Shown in pieces: positions 46,064 through 55,385 of a stretch of DNA of 64,000 nt (within the stretch, counting starts at the first letter, position 1; every line of letters begins with the position of its first letter). Position numbers and translations under genes: made by a program. The stretch covers positions 409,563-473,562 of the forward strand of contig CAWABB010000004.1 of assembly GCA_963780165.1 (NCBI GenBank). Direction: 5' to 3'. This DNA is from CAWABB01 sp963780165. GTDB lineage: Bacteria; Bacteroidota; Ignavibacteria; UBA10030; UBA6906. Under the pieces are notes generated by a model. That model was not told where the DNA came from and made no database searches. It was given only the letters and a program-made list of their open reading frames with translations.

Positions 46064-48292
46064 ATGGCGTGGGAATGTGCGATGTCGGGCACCTGCGTGA
46101 TACTGGAGTTATGTCTGACTGCATTGGCATTCTCCGCCCAGCGCGGTGATCGGGTAGATCTTGGAAGGTTGCAGACCGGGGCAACGGTCTCGTTCGTCCG
46201 TGTCGACGGAGGAGAGTGGGGCATCCACATCTCGGAAGGCACGGCCCCGGAGGTCGCTCAAGAGAAGCCGGCACGGATCGAAATCGTACAGGCCGGGAGG
46301 GAACGGCGCGAGTTTGCGGCTGGCTACAGGACTGTCGAGCGCTCTGACTCCGGAATCGACGCACTCGCCGAAATCGCCTATGGAGCAGGCGCTGTGTTTC
46401 GTGTGCAGGACCGTTGGAGTCTGAACGGTGCCGTGGTCGCAGTCAGCAGGAAAGTGGAAGTACGAGGAAACGCTCCCGGGGGGTTTAACTCTTCTCTTGT
46501 GTTTACGTTAGATCCTTCCGTCCAATGGCACGACGTGAGTTACCTGGCTCCGGGGGCGCTGTACGGAGATTCCGCCTACAACGGCGAGCGCTCGCCGGGG
46601 GGCACGCTGAACTACTCGGCGCGACGTTTCCTCATGCGCGAGGATATGCTTCCGGCTCCTCTGTTTGCCCTCTCGTTCAGCAATGGCACATCGGTGGCGA
46701 TGCTGGATCCTGCACCGCGGGGTGAATCGACCGTCGAAGAGACGAAGCTTTCGAGCGACGTGATGACCGACGAGAGATTCCAATTCGGAACGCTCGGAGC
46801 GTGGCAGGCACCCGGGAGACCCATCGAGTTCGGTTTCCAGTTCCCTGGTACGGCAGCCGTCTACGCCTTCGGCCCAAACGCATCGACGGAACCTCGATGG
46901 ATCCGGCGTTTCCATCCGATCGCTCAGGGCGTCGCTCACGGCTATGCCGTGAGTTTTCGATTCGGGATCGGCGAATCGTTTCGGGACGTCATACGAAACA
47001 GCTGGCGCTGGGCTTGGAATGCGTTGGATCCTGCCGTCACGACCATCGATCTTGAACTGGTGCGGCGCGTTCTGACAGACCACCTTGTCGCTCAGGCTGC
47101 CACGATCGACGGACGCACCGCCATTCCTTTTGCGGTCGCCACGTTTGATACAAACCGTCCTCAATGGAATTGGACGATGGCGGCGATGGGGTTCGTAAGC
47201 AAGAATATCGAATGTGCGGATCAACTCTTGCGCGAAGGCGATCGCGACAGTAGTGGGCGCGGGCAGAGAATGCGTGAGACCGGCCTGGCAATCATCTCCT
47301 CCATGATCCGGGCGCTTCCGACGGTGCCGCTCCAGGCGACAGGGTATGACCTGGCAACCGGAAAACCCTGGGACCACATCTGGCTCGCCCCGTGGCTCAG
47401 AAATGCCACGGAAGATATGCGCGTGCTGATGCGGGCATACCGGCGGGAGCGTGCTCTAGGCCGCCAGCATCCGGAATGGTTCAACTGGACCAAGTCCTAT
47501 GTGGACTGGCTCATCATGCAGCAAAGGGACGACGGATCATTCCCACGACGGTGGAAACCCGGAAGCAGTGAGGTTGCCGAGACGACGGGAACGACCAGCT
47601 ACTGTCCTGTTCCGCTGCTGGTCATGATGACCGAAGAGACGGGCAATCCGAAGTACGAGCAGGCTGCCATCCGCGCGGCTGAATACGTTTGGACGAATTG
47701 GGGAACACGAGGACTGTTCGTCGGCGGCGCCAGCGATAATCCCAATATCACCGACAAAGAAGCCGGGATGTTGAGCATGGAGGCGTACCTGAGCCTCTAT
47801 GAATCGACCAGGGAACCCGGGTGGCTGGAACGCGCAAAGGCCGCAGCGGACTTTACCGAGAGTTGGATATGGATATGGAACCTGCCGATGCCACGTGACG
47901 CCGACGACGCCAATCTCCACTGGAAGAAAGGCGTGTCGACCGTCGGCGTCCAGGGGATAACGGCACGTGTCGCCGGCAGCGTGGATGAGTACCTGGATTG
48001 GGCCGTGGCCTCATACGCGAAGCTGTACAAGTACACGAAGGACCAGCATTACCTCGATGTCGCCCGGCTGCTGCTCCACGACACCAAATCCATGGTGGCT
48101 CTTCCGGGACGCCAGTATGATATGAAAGGCATTGGATGGCAGCAGGAGGGGTGGCGTATGGGGGCAGGCGGTCCCGGCCGAGGCATGAGCGGTCACCGCT
48201 TCTGGCTGCCCTGGGTTTCAGCCAATCATCTGTACAGCATCACCGGTCTGGAGGAATTCGACCCTGCTCTATATCACAAACTGGGCAAATAG
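46064..48292 (+). CDS. Large exported protein of unassigned family, six-hairpin-glycosidase-like
   Basis: I do not recognise this 742-aa protein. It has a weak signal sequence (CVILELCLTALAFSAQ; ATG 46082 is an alternative start), a beta-rich N-terminal half (about residues 30-300) and a helix-rich C-terminal half (about 330-740). Paired helices there, such as KYEQAAIRAAEYVWTNWG, AYLSLYESTREPGWLERAKA and SVDEYLDWAVASYAKLYKYT, look like an (alpha/alpha)6 toroid used by many glycosidases and lyases. Conserved-looking acidic patches are PQWNWTMAAMG, DDGSFPRRW and ITDKEAGMLSMEAYLSL. It starts 10 bases after GH3, so it probably belongs to the same transcript. A glycosidase or lyase on a hemicellulose side group is a reasonable guess and no more. 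Confidence 0.6.
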   Translation: MAWECAMSGTCVILELCLTALAFSAQRGDRVDLGRLQTGATVSFVRVDGGEWGIHISEGTAPEVAQEKPARIEIVQAGRERREFAAGYRTVERSDSGIDALAEIAYGAGAVFRVQDRWSLNGAVVAVSRKVEVRGNAPGGFNSSLVFTLDPSVQWHDVSYLAPGALYGDSAYNGERSPGGTLNYSARRFLMREDMLPAPLFALSFSNGTSVAMLDPAPRGESTVEETKLSSDVMTDERFQFGTLGAWQAPGRPIEFGFQFPGTAAVYAFGPNASTEPRWIRRFHPIAQGVAHGYAVSFRFGIGESFRDVIRNSWRWAWNALDPAVTTIDLELVRRVLTDHLVAQAATIDGRTAIPFAVATFDTNRPQWNWTMAAMGFVSKNIECADQLLREGDRDSSGRGQRMRETGLAIISSMIRALPTVPLQATGYDLATGKPWDHIWLAPWLRNATEDMRVLMRAYRRERALGRQHPEWFNWTKSYVDWLIMQQRDDGSFPRRWKPGSSEVAETTGTTSYCPVPLLVMMTEETGNPKYEQAAIRAAEYVWTNWGTRGLFVGGASDNPNITDKEAGMLSMEAYLSLYESTREPGWLERAKAAADFTESWIWIWNLPMPRDADDANLHWKKGVSTVGVQGITARVAGSVDEYLDWAVASYAKLYKYTKDQHYLDVARLLLHDTKSMVALPGRQYDMKGIGWQQEGWRMGAGGPGRGMSGHRFWLPWVSANHLYSITGLEEFDPALYHKLGK

Positions 48293-48614
48293 GCAGCTCG
48301 CGCCGGCCGCACACCTCTGCAGATGCATGTGCCGCCACTGGATCCATGCGGAATGTTAAGGCCTGACAGGTGATGACTATACATTTGTGGTCGATCAACG
48401 CGATTCGCTGGTTCTGCAACCCCTGTACCGGGTGGCCATTCGTCGAAGGTAAAAGCAGGCCCGGACAAGTGACTGGAACTACGGAGGGACGTGTAGTAGT
48501 ATTCCGAATAGGTTGACCCCCGTGAAAATTGGTCGCAGCGTCATCCCATGGGATGTTGCTACAACCCTAAATCCATGAAGAAGTGAAAATGAATCCTCGA
48601 AAAGGCATACGGTC
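48293..48614. other. 322-base intergenic region upstream of GH29
   Basis: No intact gene. From 48360 to 48452 one frame reads GLTGDDYTFVVDQRDSLVLQ, then PLYRVAIRRR and a stop. This resembles the LEPFFQIHDARY region near the end of the barrel part of GH127-type proteins and may be another decayed gene end. A perfect 14-bp palindrome lies at 48542-48555. The change of gene composition and size of the gap suggest the GH29 promoter is here, but no clear -35/-10 pair can be fixed. Confidence 0.45.
48542..48555. promoter_or_regulatory. Perfect 14-bp palindrome upstream of GH29
   Basis: CATCCCATGGGATG is fully self-complementary and lies 59 bases before the GTG start of the GH29 gene, in the only sizeable gap of this part of the locus. 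It is a candidate operator for a dimeric regulator. No second copy was noticed in the other gaps. Confidence 0.35.
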
Positions 48615-51020
48615 GTGAACCTACGGGTTGTTTTCTTTCTACTTCTATTCACTGCGGAAACAATGGGCAGAATCTCAGCCCAGACTGAAAAGCCAGGTTT
48701 TCAGCCGACCTTTGCCTCGTTGGAGAGTTCGACTCCCGTCCCCGAGTGGTTCAAGGACGCCAAGTTCGGCATCTATTTCCACTGGGGAGTTTACTCTGTC
48801 CCGGCATTTGGCAACGAATGGTACCCTCGCAGCATGTACATAAAGGGGTCTCCGGAGTATAAACACCATACGGAGATCTATGGGGACCCGGTGCAGTGGC
48901 CGTACAGCAATTTCATAACGGGAGCAAAGAACAAGCAAGGGGATTTTGTGCAGTTTGCCCCGAGACTCAAGTCGGAAGGGGGAAAATTCGACCCTGCGGA
49001 ATGGGCACAGCTCTTTGCCGATGCAGGGGCGAAATTCGCCGGACCTGTAGCCGAACACCACGACGGCTTTTCGATGTGGGCAAGCAAGGTCAATCCCTGG
49101 AATGCGAAGGACATGGGTCCGAACCTTGACCTGGTGGGCCTGTTAACGGATGCGATCCGCAAGAAAGACATGAGAGTCATCCTCTCTATGCATCACGCAT
49201 ACAACATCACCGGCTACTTTCAACCGGCGCCTCAGATCAGTGATCCGAAGCTTCAAATGCTCTACGGGCAGCAGGGAAAAGATAAGAACGAAGCGTTCTG
49301 GCTGGGCAAGCATAAGGAAATCATCGACAGCTATAGGCCGGACATTATCTGGCAGGATTTCAACCTGCACATCATCTCGGGACATGTTCTTCTGGAATTC
49401 ATGGCGTACTACTACAACAGGGCCGCGGAATGGAACAAAGAGGTGGTCGCTACATACAAGGATGGTCTGAATGCCAAATGCGCTGTGCTGGACTACGAAC
49501 GCGGCGGTCCGGCCGATCTTACGGACAATTATTGGCTTACCGACGATGCGATCAGTTCCTCGAGTTGGTGCTACACCGAAGGAATTGGATACTATTCCGC
49601 GAGACAGATACTCCACAGCTTCATCGACAGGATAAGCAAAAATGGGAATGTGCTTCTCAATGTCTCCCCAAAGGCAGATGGCACAATACCTCAGGAGCAG
49701 AAGGATGTTCTGCTCGCCATGGGTGCCTGGCTCAAGAAATATGGCGAGGCGATATATGGCACGCGTGCGTGGGTTCAATACGGTGAAGGACCGACGAAAA
49801 TGGGGGCCGCCCACGGAGTCATGTCGGCTCCGGCCCAGGGTACGGCCAACGACGTCCGCTATACCAGGTCGAAAGACAGCACGACGCTGTACGCACTTTT
49901 CCTGGGCTGGGAAACGGGGCAGCAAGATGTAGCACTCACGTCATTGTCTTCCAGCAGGATCGATCTCAGAAGGCTGAAATCTGTTGCTCTTATCAATGGC
50001 GACGCTGGAAAATACCTGCCGCTCACCTTCAAGCAGGACACAACAGGTTTGGTCATTCATTTGCCGGAACACTCTTTTGAAGCACTCGCTTATGTCATGA
50101 AACTCAGCTTCGACGGCACAATCCCAACACTCGACAGGTACGCTGACCTTGATTGTGCTCCGCACTATTACATCATCCCGGGCGATAACACGGGGAGCCT
50201 GGTGCTTGGCTCGGATCTGACGCTGACCGGCAACAGAAAAGTTCCTTCGAACCACTGGGAGTTACAATCTACAAGCAAAGGGTTTTATGAAATTCTGGCC
50301 GGTGATAACGGCAAAAGAGTTATCGCGTGCGATATTTCCGGCGGTAATTTGGTTATGTCAGATGTTGCAGGGAAGGAGAACCAGATCTGGAAAATTAACA
50401 GCGCACACAACGGGCTGCTCACGATCTCCAACAAGCAATTTCCCAATGTCATGTTGTCCATGAATAGTGCTCTCACGGAAGGGAAGAAAGCAGGATTGCT
50501 CAACTCGGACAATGGTTCTTCTTTCGGTTGGAGATTTGTCGAGGTCTGCGAGATGAAGCAGGAAGCCTTCAAACCGCATTCTGTTCCGGGAACGATAGAA
50601 GTAGAGGACTTTGATACCGGTTGTCCGGGTGATGCTTACTACGACAGAGACGATGTGAACGAAGGAGGGGAATATCGTCAGAACCAGGGAGTGGACATTG
50701 AACAATGTAGCGCCGGTGGCTCCAGCGTAGGTTGGACCCACGCCGGAGAATGGATGGCATATACAGTCACCGTAGCCACAACTGCGACGTACCAGGTGTC
50801 TTTCGCTGTCGCCTCCTCGTACGATAGTGGGAAGCTCCATCTCGAATGTGACGGCGTAGACAAAACGGGCACTATCGAAGTTCCCAATACGTCAGGATTT
50901 CAAAACTGGGAAGTCGTAAAAAAGACAGTAACACTGGATGCTGGTCGGCATGTCCTGAGACTGGTTGTCGACGGTGACTTCTTTAACCTTGACAAGATGG
51001 TCTTTGCGGAAACTAAATGA
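48615..51020 (+). CDS. GH29 alpha-L-fucosidase with ricin-like and CBM6 domains, exported
   Basis: Family 29 retaining fucosidase of 801 aa. It uses a GTG start followed by a signal peptide (NLRVVFFLLLFTAETMGRISAQ). The barrel has the family's VPEWFKDAKFGIYFHWGVYS, GPVAEHHDGFSMW and SMHHAYNIT; the nucleophile is probably Asp248 in IIWQDFN, where most members have W-F-D, so it is an unusual subgroup. A C-terminal beta-sandwich ends near residue 500, a ricin-like trefoil segment follows (about 510-645, KENQIWKINSAHNGLLTISN), and a CBM6 module closes the protein (about 655-801, IEVEDFDTGCPGD, GWTHAGEWMAYTV). It acts on fucosylated side chains, complementing GH95. Confidence 0.87.
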   Translation: MNLRVVFFLLLFTAETMGRISAQTEKPGFQPTFASLESSTPVPEWFKDAKFGIYFHWGVYSVPAFGNEWYPRSMYIKGSPEYKHHTEIYGDPVQWPYSNFITGAKNKQGDFVQFAPRLKSEGGKFDPAEWAQLFADAGAKFAGPVAEHHDGFSMWASKVNPWNAKDMGPNLDLVGLLTDAIRKKDMRVILSMHHAYNITGYFQPAPQISDPKLQMLYGQQGKDKNEAFWLGKHKEIIDSYRPDIIWQDFNLHIISGHVLLEFMAYYYNRAAEWNKEVVATYKDGLNAKCAVLDYERGGPADLTDNYWLTDDAISSSSWCYTEGIGYYSARQILHSFIDRISKNGNVLLNVSPKADGTIPQEQKDVLLAMGAWLKKYGEAIYGTRAWVQYGEGPTKMGAAHGVMSAPAQGTANDVRYTRSKDSTTLYALFLGWETGQQDVALTSLSSSRIDLRRLKSVALINGDAGKYLPLTFKQDTTGLVIHLPEHSFEALAYVMKLSFDGTIPTLDRYADLDCAPHYYIIPGDNTGSLVLGSDLTLTGNRKVPSNHWELQSTSKGFYEILAGDNGKRVIACDISGGNLVMSDVAGKENQIWKINSAHNGLLTISNKQFPNVMLSMNSALTEGKKAGLLNSDNGSSFGWRFVEVCEMKQEAFKPHSVPGTIEVEDFDTGCPGDAYYDRDDVNEGGEYRQNQGVDIEQCSAGGSSVGWTHAGEWMAYTVTVATTATYQVSFAVASSYDSGKLHLECDGVDKTGTIEVPNTSGFQNWEVVKKTVTLDAGRHVLRLVVDGDFFNLDKMVFAETK

Positions 51021-51207
51021 TCTGCCTGTGTATCCGCAATTCCTGCCGGAGGCATTCCTACGGGACAATTCTCTTTTCAAGCTTGCTCCCATCTGTGTTC
51101 ATCCGTTCTTCCCCCTCGGTGTTCTCGGTGGCAAAGACTTGCAGGAAACAGCGGCGGATCACATGGAACCGGCACGAGTGTCACATATGTTCAACGGAGG
51201 TCCTCAC

Positions 51208-52389
51208 GTGAAAAACACGGTTGCAGGTATTGTCCTGGCAATCCACCTGGCAGGTGGAATTACTCTGGCTCAAACGGAACAGACTACCGTTGAAGATTTC
51301 AAACCATCATCTGCCAATCAACCAGGCAGGCTGTACCCTCAAGTCAACTCTGAAGGTCGTGTCCGCGCCAGTATCTCGGCACCTGCGGCTTTGAAAGTCC
51401 AGCTCGATATTGGCGCGGTCAAATACGATCTGTCGAAGGACACGAGTGGTGTCTGGACCGGTGACTCGAATCCACAAGACGAAGGGTTCCACTACTACCA
51501 GCTCTGGATTGACGGGGCCGCAGTTCCGGATCCGGGAAGTCTCTATTTCTACGGTGCCGGTCGCTGGGGTAGTGGAGTTGAAATACCTGCTAAGGATCAG
51601 GATTTCTATTCCCTCAGGAACGTGCCGCATGGCCAGATTCGCGAGCTTCCCTACTTCTCCAAGAGCAACAATAGCATGCGTCGTTGTTTCGTGTACACGC
51701 CTCCCGGATATGAAAAGGAGACTACAAAACGCTACCCCGTACTGTACTTGCAGCACGGAGGCGGCGAAGATGAGACCGGTTGGTCCAATCAGGGAAAGGC
51801 CAATCTCATCATGGACAATTTGATTGCCGAGGGGAAGGCCACGCCCTTTATCATTGTCATGGACAATGGCAGCTGGCGCATGCCGGGTGGAGCTCGCCCA
51901 CCGCGGCAAGGCGAGCGTCCCAGCGGCCCCTGGCCACCGGTTGGATGGGCGGATGGATTTAAGAATACCCTCCTGGAAGACATCATTCCCATGATCGATG
52001 TTGACTTTCGCACCCTTGCAGATCAACCCCATCGGGCTATGGCCGGACTCTCCATGGGCGGTATGGAAACCAGGATCATCACTCTCGCCAAACCCGACAT
52101 GTTTTCATATGTCGGCATATTCAGCGGCGGCAGCATTAGTATGGAAGATGTTGTCAAATCGCCGGGTTTCAGAGAAAAGGTCAAACTCGTGTTCGTCAGC
52201 TTTGGCAGTCGCGAATTGGAGACTCGAAGACCCGACGGTCTCTTTGGCGGAGACCATAGGGCGATCACAGATTCGCTCAAACAAGCCGGCATCAATAGTC
52301 GGTTTTATGTCTCTCCGCTAACGGCGCACGAGTGGCAGAGTTGGAGACGCAGCCTTCATGAATTTGCCCAACTGGTATTCAAAGACTAA
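51208..52389 (+). CDS. CE1 esterase with N-terminal CBM48-like domain, exported (tandem copy 1)
   Basis: Carbohydrate esterase family 1 (feruloyl or acetylxylan esterase type) of 393 aa. The start is GTG 51208, set by GGAGG eight bases upstream and by the signal peptide it opens (KNTVAGIVLAIHLAGGITLAQ). An Ig-like CBM48-type domain (about 25-130, SSANQPGRLYPQVNSEGRVR) precedes the alpha/beta hydrolase. Catalytic features are the nucleophile Ser282 in AGLSMGGMET, YLQHGGGEDETGW as the oxyanion loop, and a C-terminal His in SPLTAHEWQSWRRSL. It removes ester groups from arabinoxylan. It lies 12 bases before a close homologue, a clear tandem duplication. Confidence 0.88.
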   Translation: MKNTVAGIVLAIHLAGGITLAQTEQTTVEDFKPSSANQPGRLYPQVNSEGRVRASISAPAALKVQLDIGAVKYDLSKDTSGVWTGDSNPQDEGFHYYQLWIDGAAVPDPGSLYFYGAGRWGSGVEIPAKDQDFYSLRNVPHGQIRELPYFSKSNNSMRRCFVYTPPGYEKETTKRYPVLYLQHGGGEDETGWSNQGKANLIMDNLIAEGKATPFIIVMDNGSWRMPGGARPPRQGERPSGPWPPVGWADGFKNTLLEDIIPMIDVDFRTLADQPHRAMAGLSMGGMETRIITLAKPDMFSYVGIFSGGSISMEDVVKSPGFREKVKLVFVSFGSRELETRRPDGLFGGDHRAITDSLKQAGINSRFYVSPLTAHEWQSWRRSLHEFAQLVFKD

Positions 52390-52401
52390 AGGAGAAGCAT
52401 C

Positions 52402-53553
52402 ATGAAGCGCGATTTCATCGCCTTGGTTGTCGTCCTGGCTTTCTGTGGTTCGTTTTGTTTGGCGCAAACAGACCAGCCGACGGTGAAAGAAGACTTCGTG
52501 CCCTCGAGCCTCAATCAGCCCGGCCAGCAGTACCCGATGGTCAACTCACAGGGCTATGTACGACTTCGCATTGTGGCACCGCTGGCTCAAAGCGTAAGCG
52601 TCAGCCTTGGTGGAGGAGTAGGCACCAAGCTCACGAAGGCTGCCGACTCCACGTGGGCTGGCACGACGGCAAAACCGGAGGACAGAGGGTTTCACTACTA
52701 CCATCTCACTATTGACGGGGGAGTGTTTAACGATCCGGGGACATTGAACTTCTATGGTTCCGTTCGTTGGGAAAGCGGCGTCGAAGTCCCTGCTCCGGAC
52801 CAGGACTTCTATGCCCTCAAGGATGTGCCCCATGGAAGAGTCCAGCAGATTCTTTTTCCCTCGAAAAGCACAAACAGTTCGCGACGGGCGTTTGTTTACA
52901 CCCCGCCCGATTACGACAAAGATCAGACGAAGCGCTATCCGGTTCTGTATCTGCAGCACGGCTGGGGCGAGGACGAGACTGCCTGGAGCAACCAGGGGCA
53001 TGCCAATCTGATCATGGACAACCTGATCGCCGGAGCGACATGCAAGCCCTTCCTCATTGTGATGACCTACGGCATGACGAATGAAATCCGGTTCGGCGGA
53101 ATCAGAGATTTCAGCATCAAACCGTTCCAAACGGTTCTTGTTGATGAGTTGATCCCGTACATCGACGCAAACTTCCGAACGCTCTCTGATCAACCCCATC
53201 GTGCCATGGCAGGCCTCTCCATGGGCGGGATGGAAACCAAGCTGATCACGATGGGCAACCTCGACACATTCTCGCATATCGGCCTGCTCAGCGGCGGAAC
53301 CTTTTCGATGGACGATGTCAACAAAGCACCCGGCTTCAAGGAGAAGGTGAAGCTGGTTTTCGTGAGCTTCGGCAGCCGCGAGATCGACGGCACCAGACCG
53401 AACTTCTTTGGCAGCGACCCGAAGGCGAATGCCGAGGCACTGAAACAGGCCGGTATCAACAGTGTCTTCTATGTCTCTCCGGAAACGGCTCATGAGTTTC
53501 TGTCCTGGAGACGGAGCCTTCATGAACTCGCACCGCTTCTGTTCAACGATTGA
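52402..53553 (+). CDS. CE1 esterase with N-terminal CBM48-like domain, exported (tandem copy 2)
   Basis: Paralogue of the preceding gene, 383 aa, same architecture: signal peptide (IALVVVLAFCGSFCLAQ), CBM48-like domain (SSLNQPGQQYPMVNSQGYVR), and CE1 hydrolase with Ser273 in AGLSMGGMET and the His in SPETAHEFLSWRRSL. Copy 1 has a proline-rich surface loop (PGGARPPRQGERPSGPWPP) that copy 2 replaces with a shorter, different segment (NEIRFGGIRDFSIKPFQ), close to the active-site face, so the two may prefer different esters. AAAGGAGAAGC precedes its ATG. Both are probably made from one mRNA. Confidence 0.88.
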   Translation: MKRDFIALVVVLAFCGSFCLAQTDQPTVKEDFVPSSLNQPGQQYPMVNSQGYVRLRIVAPLAQSVSVSLGGGVGTKLTKAADSTWAGTTAKPEDRGFHYYHLTIDGGVFNDPGTLNFYGSVRWESGVEVPAPDQDFYALKDVPHGRVQQILFPSKSTNSSRRAFVYTPPDYDKDQTKRYPVLYLQHGWGEDETAWSNQGHANLIMDNLIAGATCKPFLIVMTYGMTNEIRFGGIRDFSIKPFQTVLVDELIPYIDANFRTLSDQPHRAMAGLSMGGMETKLITMGNLDTFSHIGLLSGGTFSMDDVNKAPGFKEKVKLVFVSFGSREIDGTRPNFFGSDPKANAEALKQAGINSVFYVSPETAHEFLSWRRSLHELAPLLFND

Positions 53554-53727
53554 ACCATTCGGTAGGAAGCCGCGGTGAGAACCCCCGTCACATTGCTTGT
53601 CCTATTGCATGCGAGGATTGTCGCTTTCTATTCCGATACGCTCGCCTCCGTTGGTACCACGACAAAAGTTTGCTGAATCATTAATGAACGCTTGACCTTC
53701 ACTAACACCAACACTGTGGCAACTATC

Positions 53728-55278
53728 ATGAAAAGGCTCCCTCTCCTCCTACTGTGTGCTCTTCCGCTTTCGCTCTCAGCGCAGACCGCGAAGATCAAGA
53801 TCGACGTTGACAGGACAATCGGAGAGATCGATCCGAAGATCTACGGCGTGTTCATGGAGCCCATCCATTTTACCGGGAGATTCATGGATCTGCCCGATAC
53901 GGTCGACTTCAACACCATGTATGGAAACCTCTACGACCCGTCCTCTCCGCTTGCAGACGAGAACGGCTTCCGGAAGGACTACATCGAAGCGGCACGAGAA
54001 CTGAAGATCACCAACATGCGCTGGCCAGGCGGGAATTTCGTGATGGGCTACAACTGGCAGGATGGTGTTGGACCGAAGGCGCAGAGGCCGGTTCGCATCA
54101 ACCTCGCCTGGGGGGGACTGGACAACAACCACGTGGGCACGGATGAGTGGATGGCGCTGAACAAGGCGATGGGAAGCGAGAACATTGTCTGCGTCAACCT
54201 GGGCCTCGCCACGATCAACGACGCGTGCGGCTGGGTAGAATACTGCAACTATCCCAAAGGCACCACGTGGTCCGATCTGAGGGCCACAATGGGCAATCCA
54301 CAACCGTACGGTGTCGCGATCTGGGACCTTGGCAATGAGGTCGACGGTTCGCCGTGGGAGCTGGGGCATAAGACCGCCGAAGAATACGTCAGGATTGCCA
54401 GGGAAGCTGCCAAGGCCATGCGCTCGGTTGATAACAAGATCAAGTTCGTTGCCTCCGGATCATCATATTACGAAAGCACCGGCCAGTGGGTTGAATGGAA
54501 CCGGAAAGTGCTGGCAGGGCTGGGAGATATGATCGACTATCTCTCAATTCATCGCTACTGGGAGCCCTCGCCCAACTATTACTCGTTCATGGGGGCGAGC
54601 GCGATGGATTTTGAGGAAAAGATCAATGTGACAGCCGCCGGGATTGAAGCCGTCATGGCGATGAACGGTCTCAAGAACCCAATCTATATTTCCTTCGATG
54701 AATGGGGGACGTTTGGCAGGGATTTCCGCTCCGTTCTGCCAATTGCTCAATGCCTCAACTCGTTCCTCCGGCATGCGGACGTTGTGAAGATGGCCAACTT
54801 CACCATGTTTACCTCTCTGCTGGCGAGTGACAAAGAACGGAAGACATTCAAGTCGCCTTTGTTTCACACGTTCAAATTGTTCTCAAACAACTGCCGCGGC
54901 AATTCCATTGATACGTACGTCGAGTGCGACACCTTTAATGTCGACAAGTACAAGGGCATTCCGTATCTCGATGTGACCTCGGTGTATTCAGAAGAATCGA
55001 AGACAGTCTATGTGAATGTCGTCAACAGACATAAAGATAAGATGATCACCGCCGAGATCAACAGCACGTCCGGCAAGCTTACCGGGAAAGCGGAGATGAG
55101 CCTGGTGACCGCTTCTTCACTTGAGGAGCCATTCACCCCTGACAAGCAGGAGCAGTACAAGCCAGTGATCAAGGAAGCAAAGGTCGACGGTAACAAGATC
55201 ACCTGCTCATTCCCGCCGCATTCGTTCACGCAGGTGCGGGTGAGCGTTGAGCCCCGCACTGAGGCATCAGGGAAATAG
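53728..55278 (+). CDS. GH51 alpha-L-arabinofuranosidase, exported (copy 2)
   Basis: Second family 51 enzyme, 516 aa, with signal peptide (MKRLPLLLLCALPLSLSAQ). It shows DPKIYGVFMEPIHFTGRFMD, MRWPGGNFVMGYNW, the acid/base Glu204 in LGNEVDG and the nucleophile Glu325 in SFDEWGTF. It differs strongly from copy 1 outside the catalytic motifs, so it is an independent subfamily rather than a recent duplicate, likely with a different preferred linkage. ATG 53728 starts the signal peptide. A GH127/146 enzyme downstream complements it. Confidence 0.93.
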   Translation: MKRLPLLLLCALPLSLSAQTAKIKIDVDRTIGEIDPKIYGVFMEPIHFTGRFMDLPDTVDFNTMYGNLYDPSSPLADENGFRKDYIEAARELKITNMRWPGGNFVMGYNWQDGVGPKAQRPVRINLAWGGLDNNHVGTDEWMALNKAMGSENIVCVNLGLATINDACGWVEYCNYPKGTTWSDLRATMGNPQPYGVAIWDLGNEVDGSPWELGHKTAEEYVRIAREAAKAMRSVDNKIKFVASGSSYYESTGQWVEWNRKVLAGLGDMIDYLSIHRYWEPSPNYYSFMGASAMDFEEKINVTAAGIEAVMAMNGLKNPIYISFDEWGTFGRDFRSVLPIAQCLNSFLRHADVVKMANFTMFTSLLASDKERKTFKSPLFHTFKLFSNNCRGNSIDTYVECDTFNVDKYKGIPYLDVTSVYSEESKTVYVNVVNRHKDKMITAEINSTSGKLTGKAEMSLVTASSLEEPFTPDKQEQYKPVIKEAKVDGNKITCSFPPHSFTQVRVSVEPRTEASGK

Positions 55279-55385
55279 GCACAACCGACTATTCTCCCGG
55301 TGGTCGACCACGGCGGTAATGAGGCTGAGGCGGATGAGCATTGCAGCACGGGAGTCTCGGATCTCTGAACGTGATGAGGAGCGCT

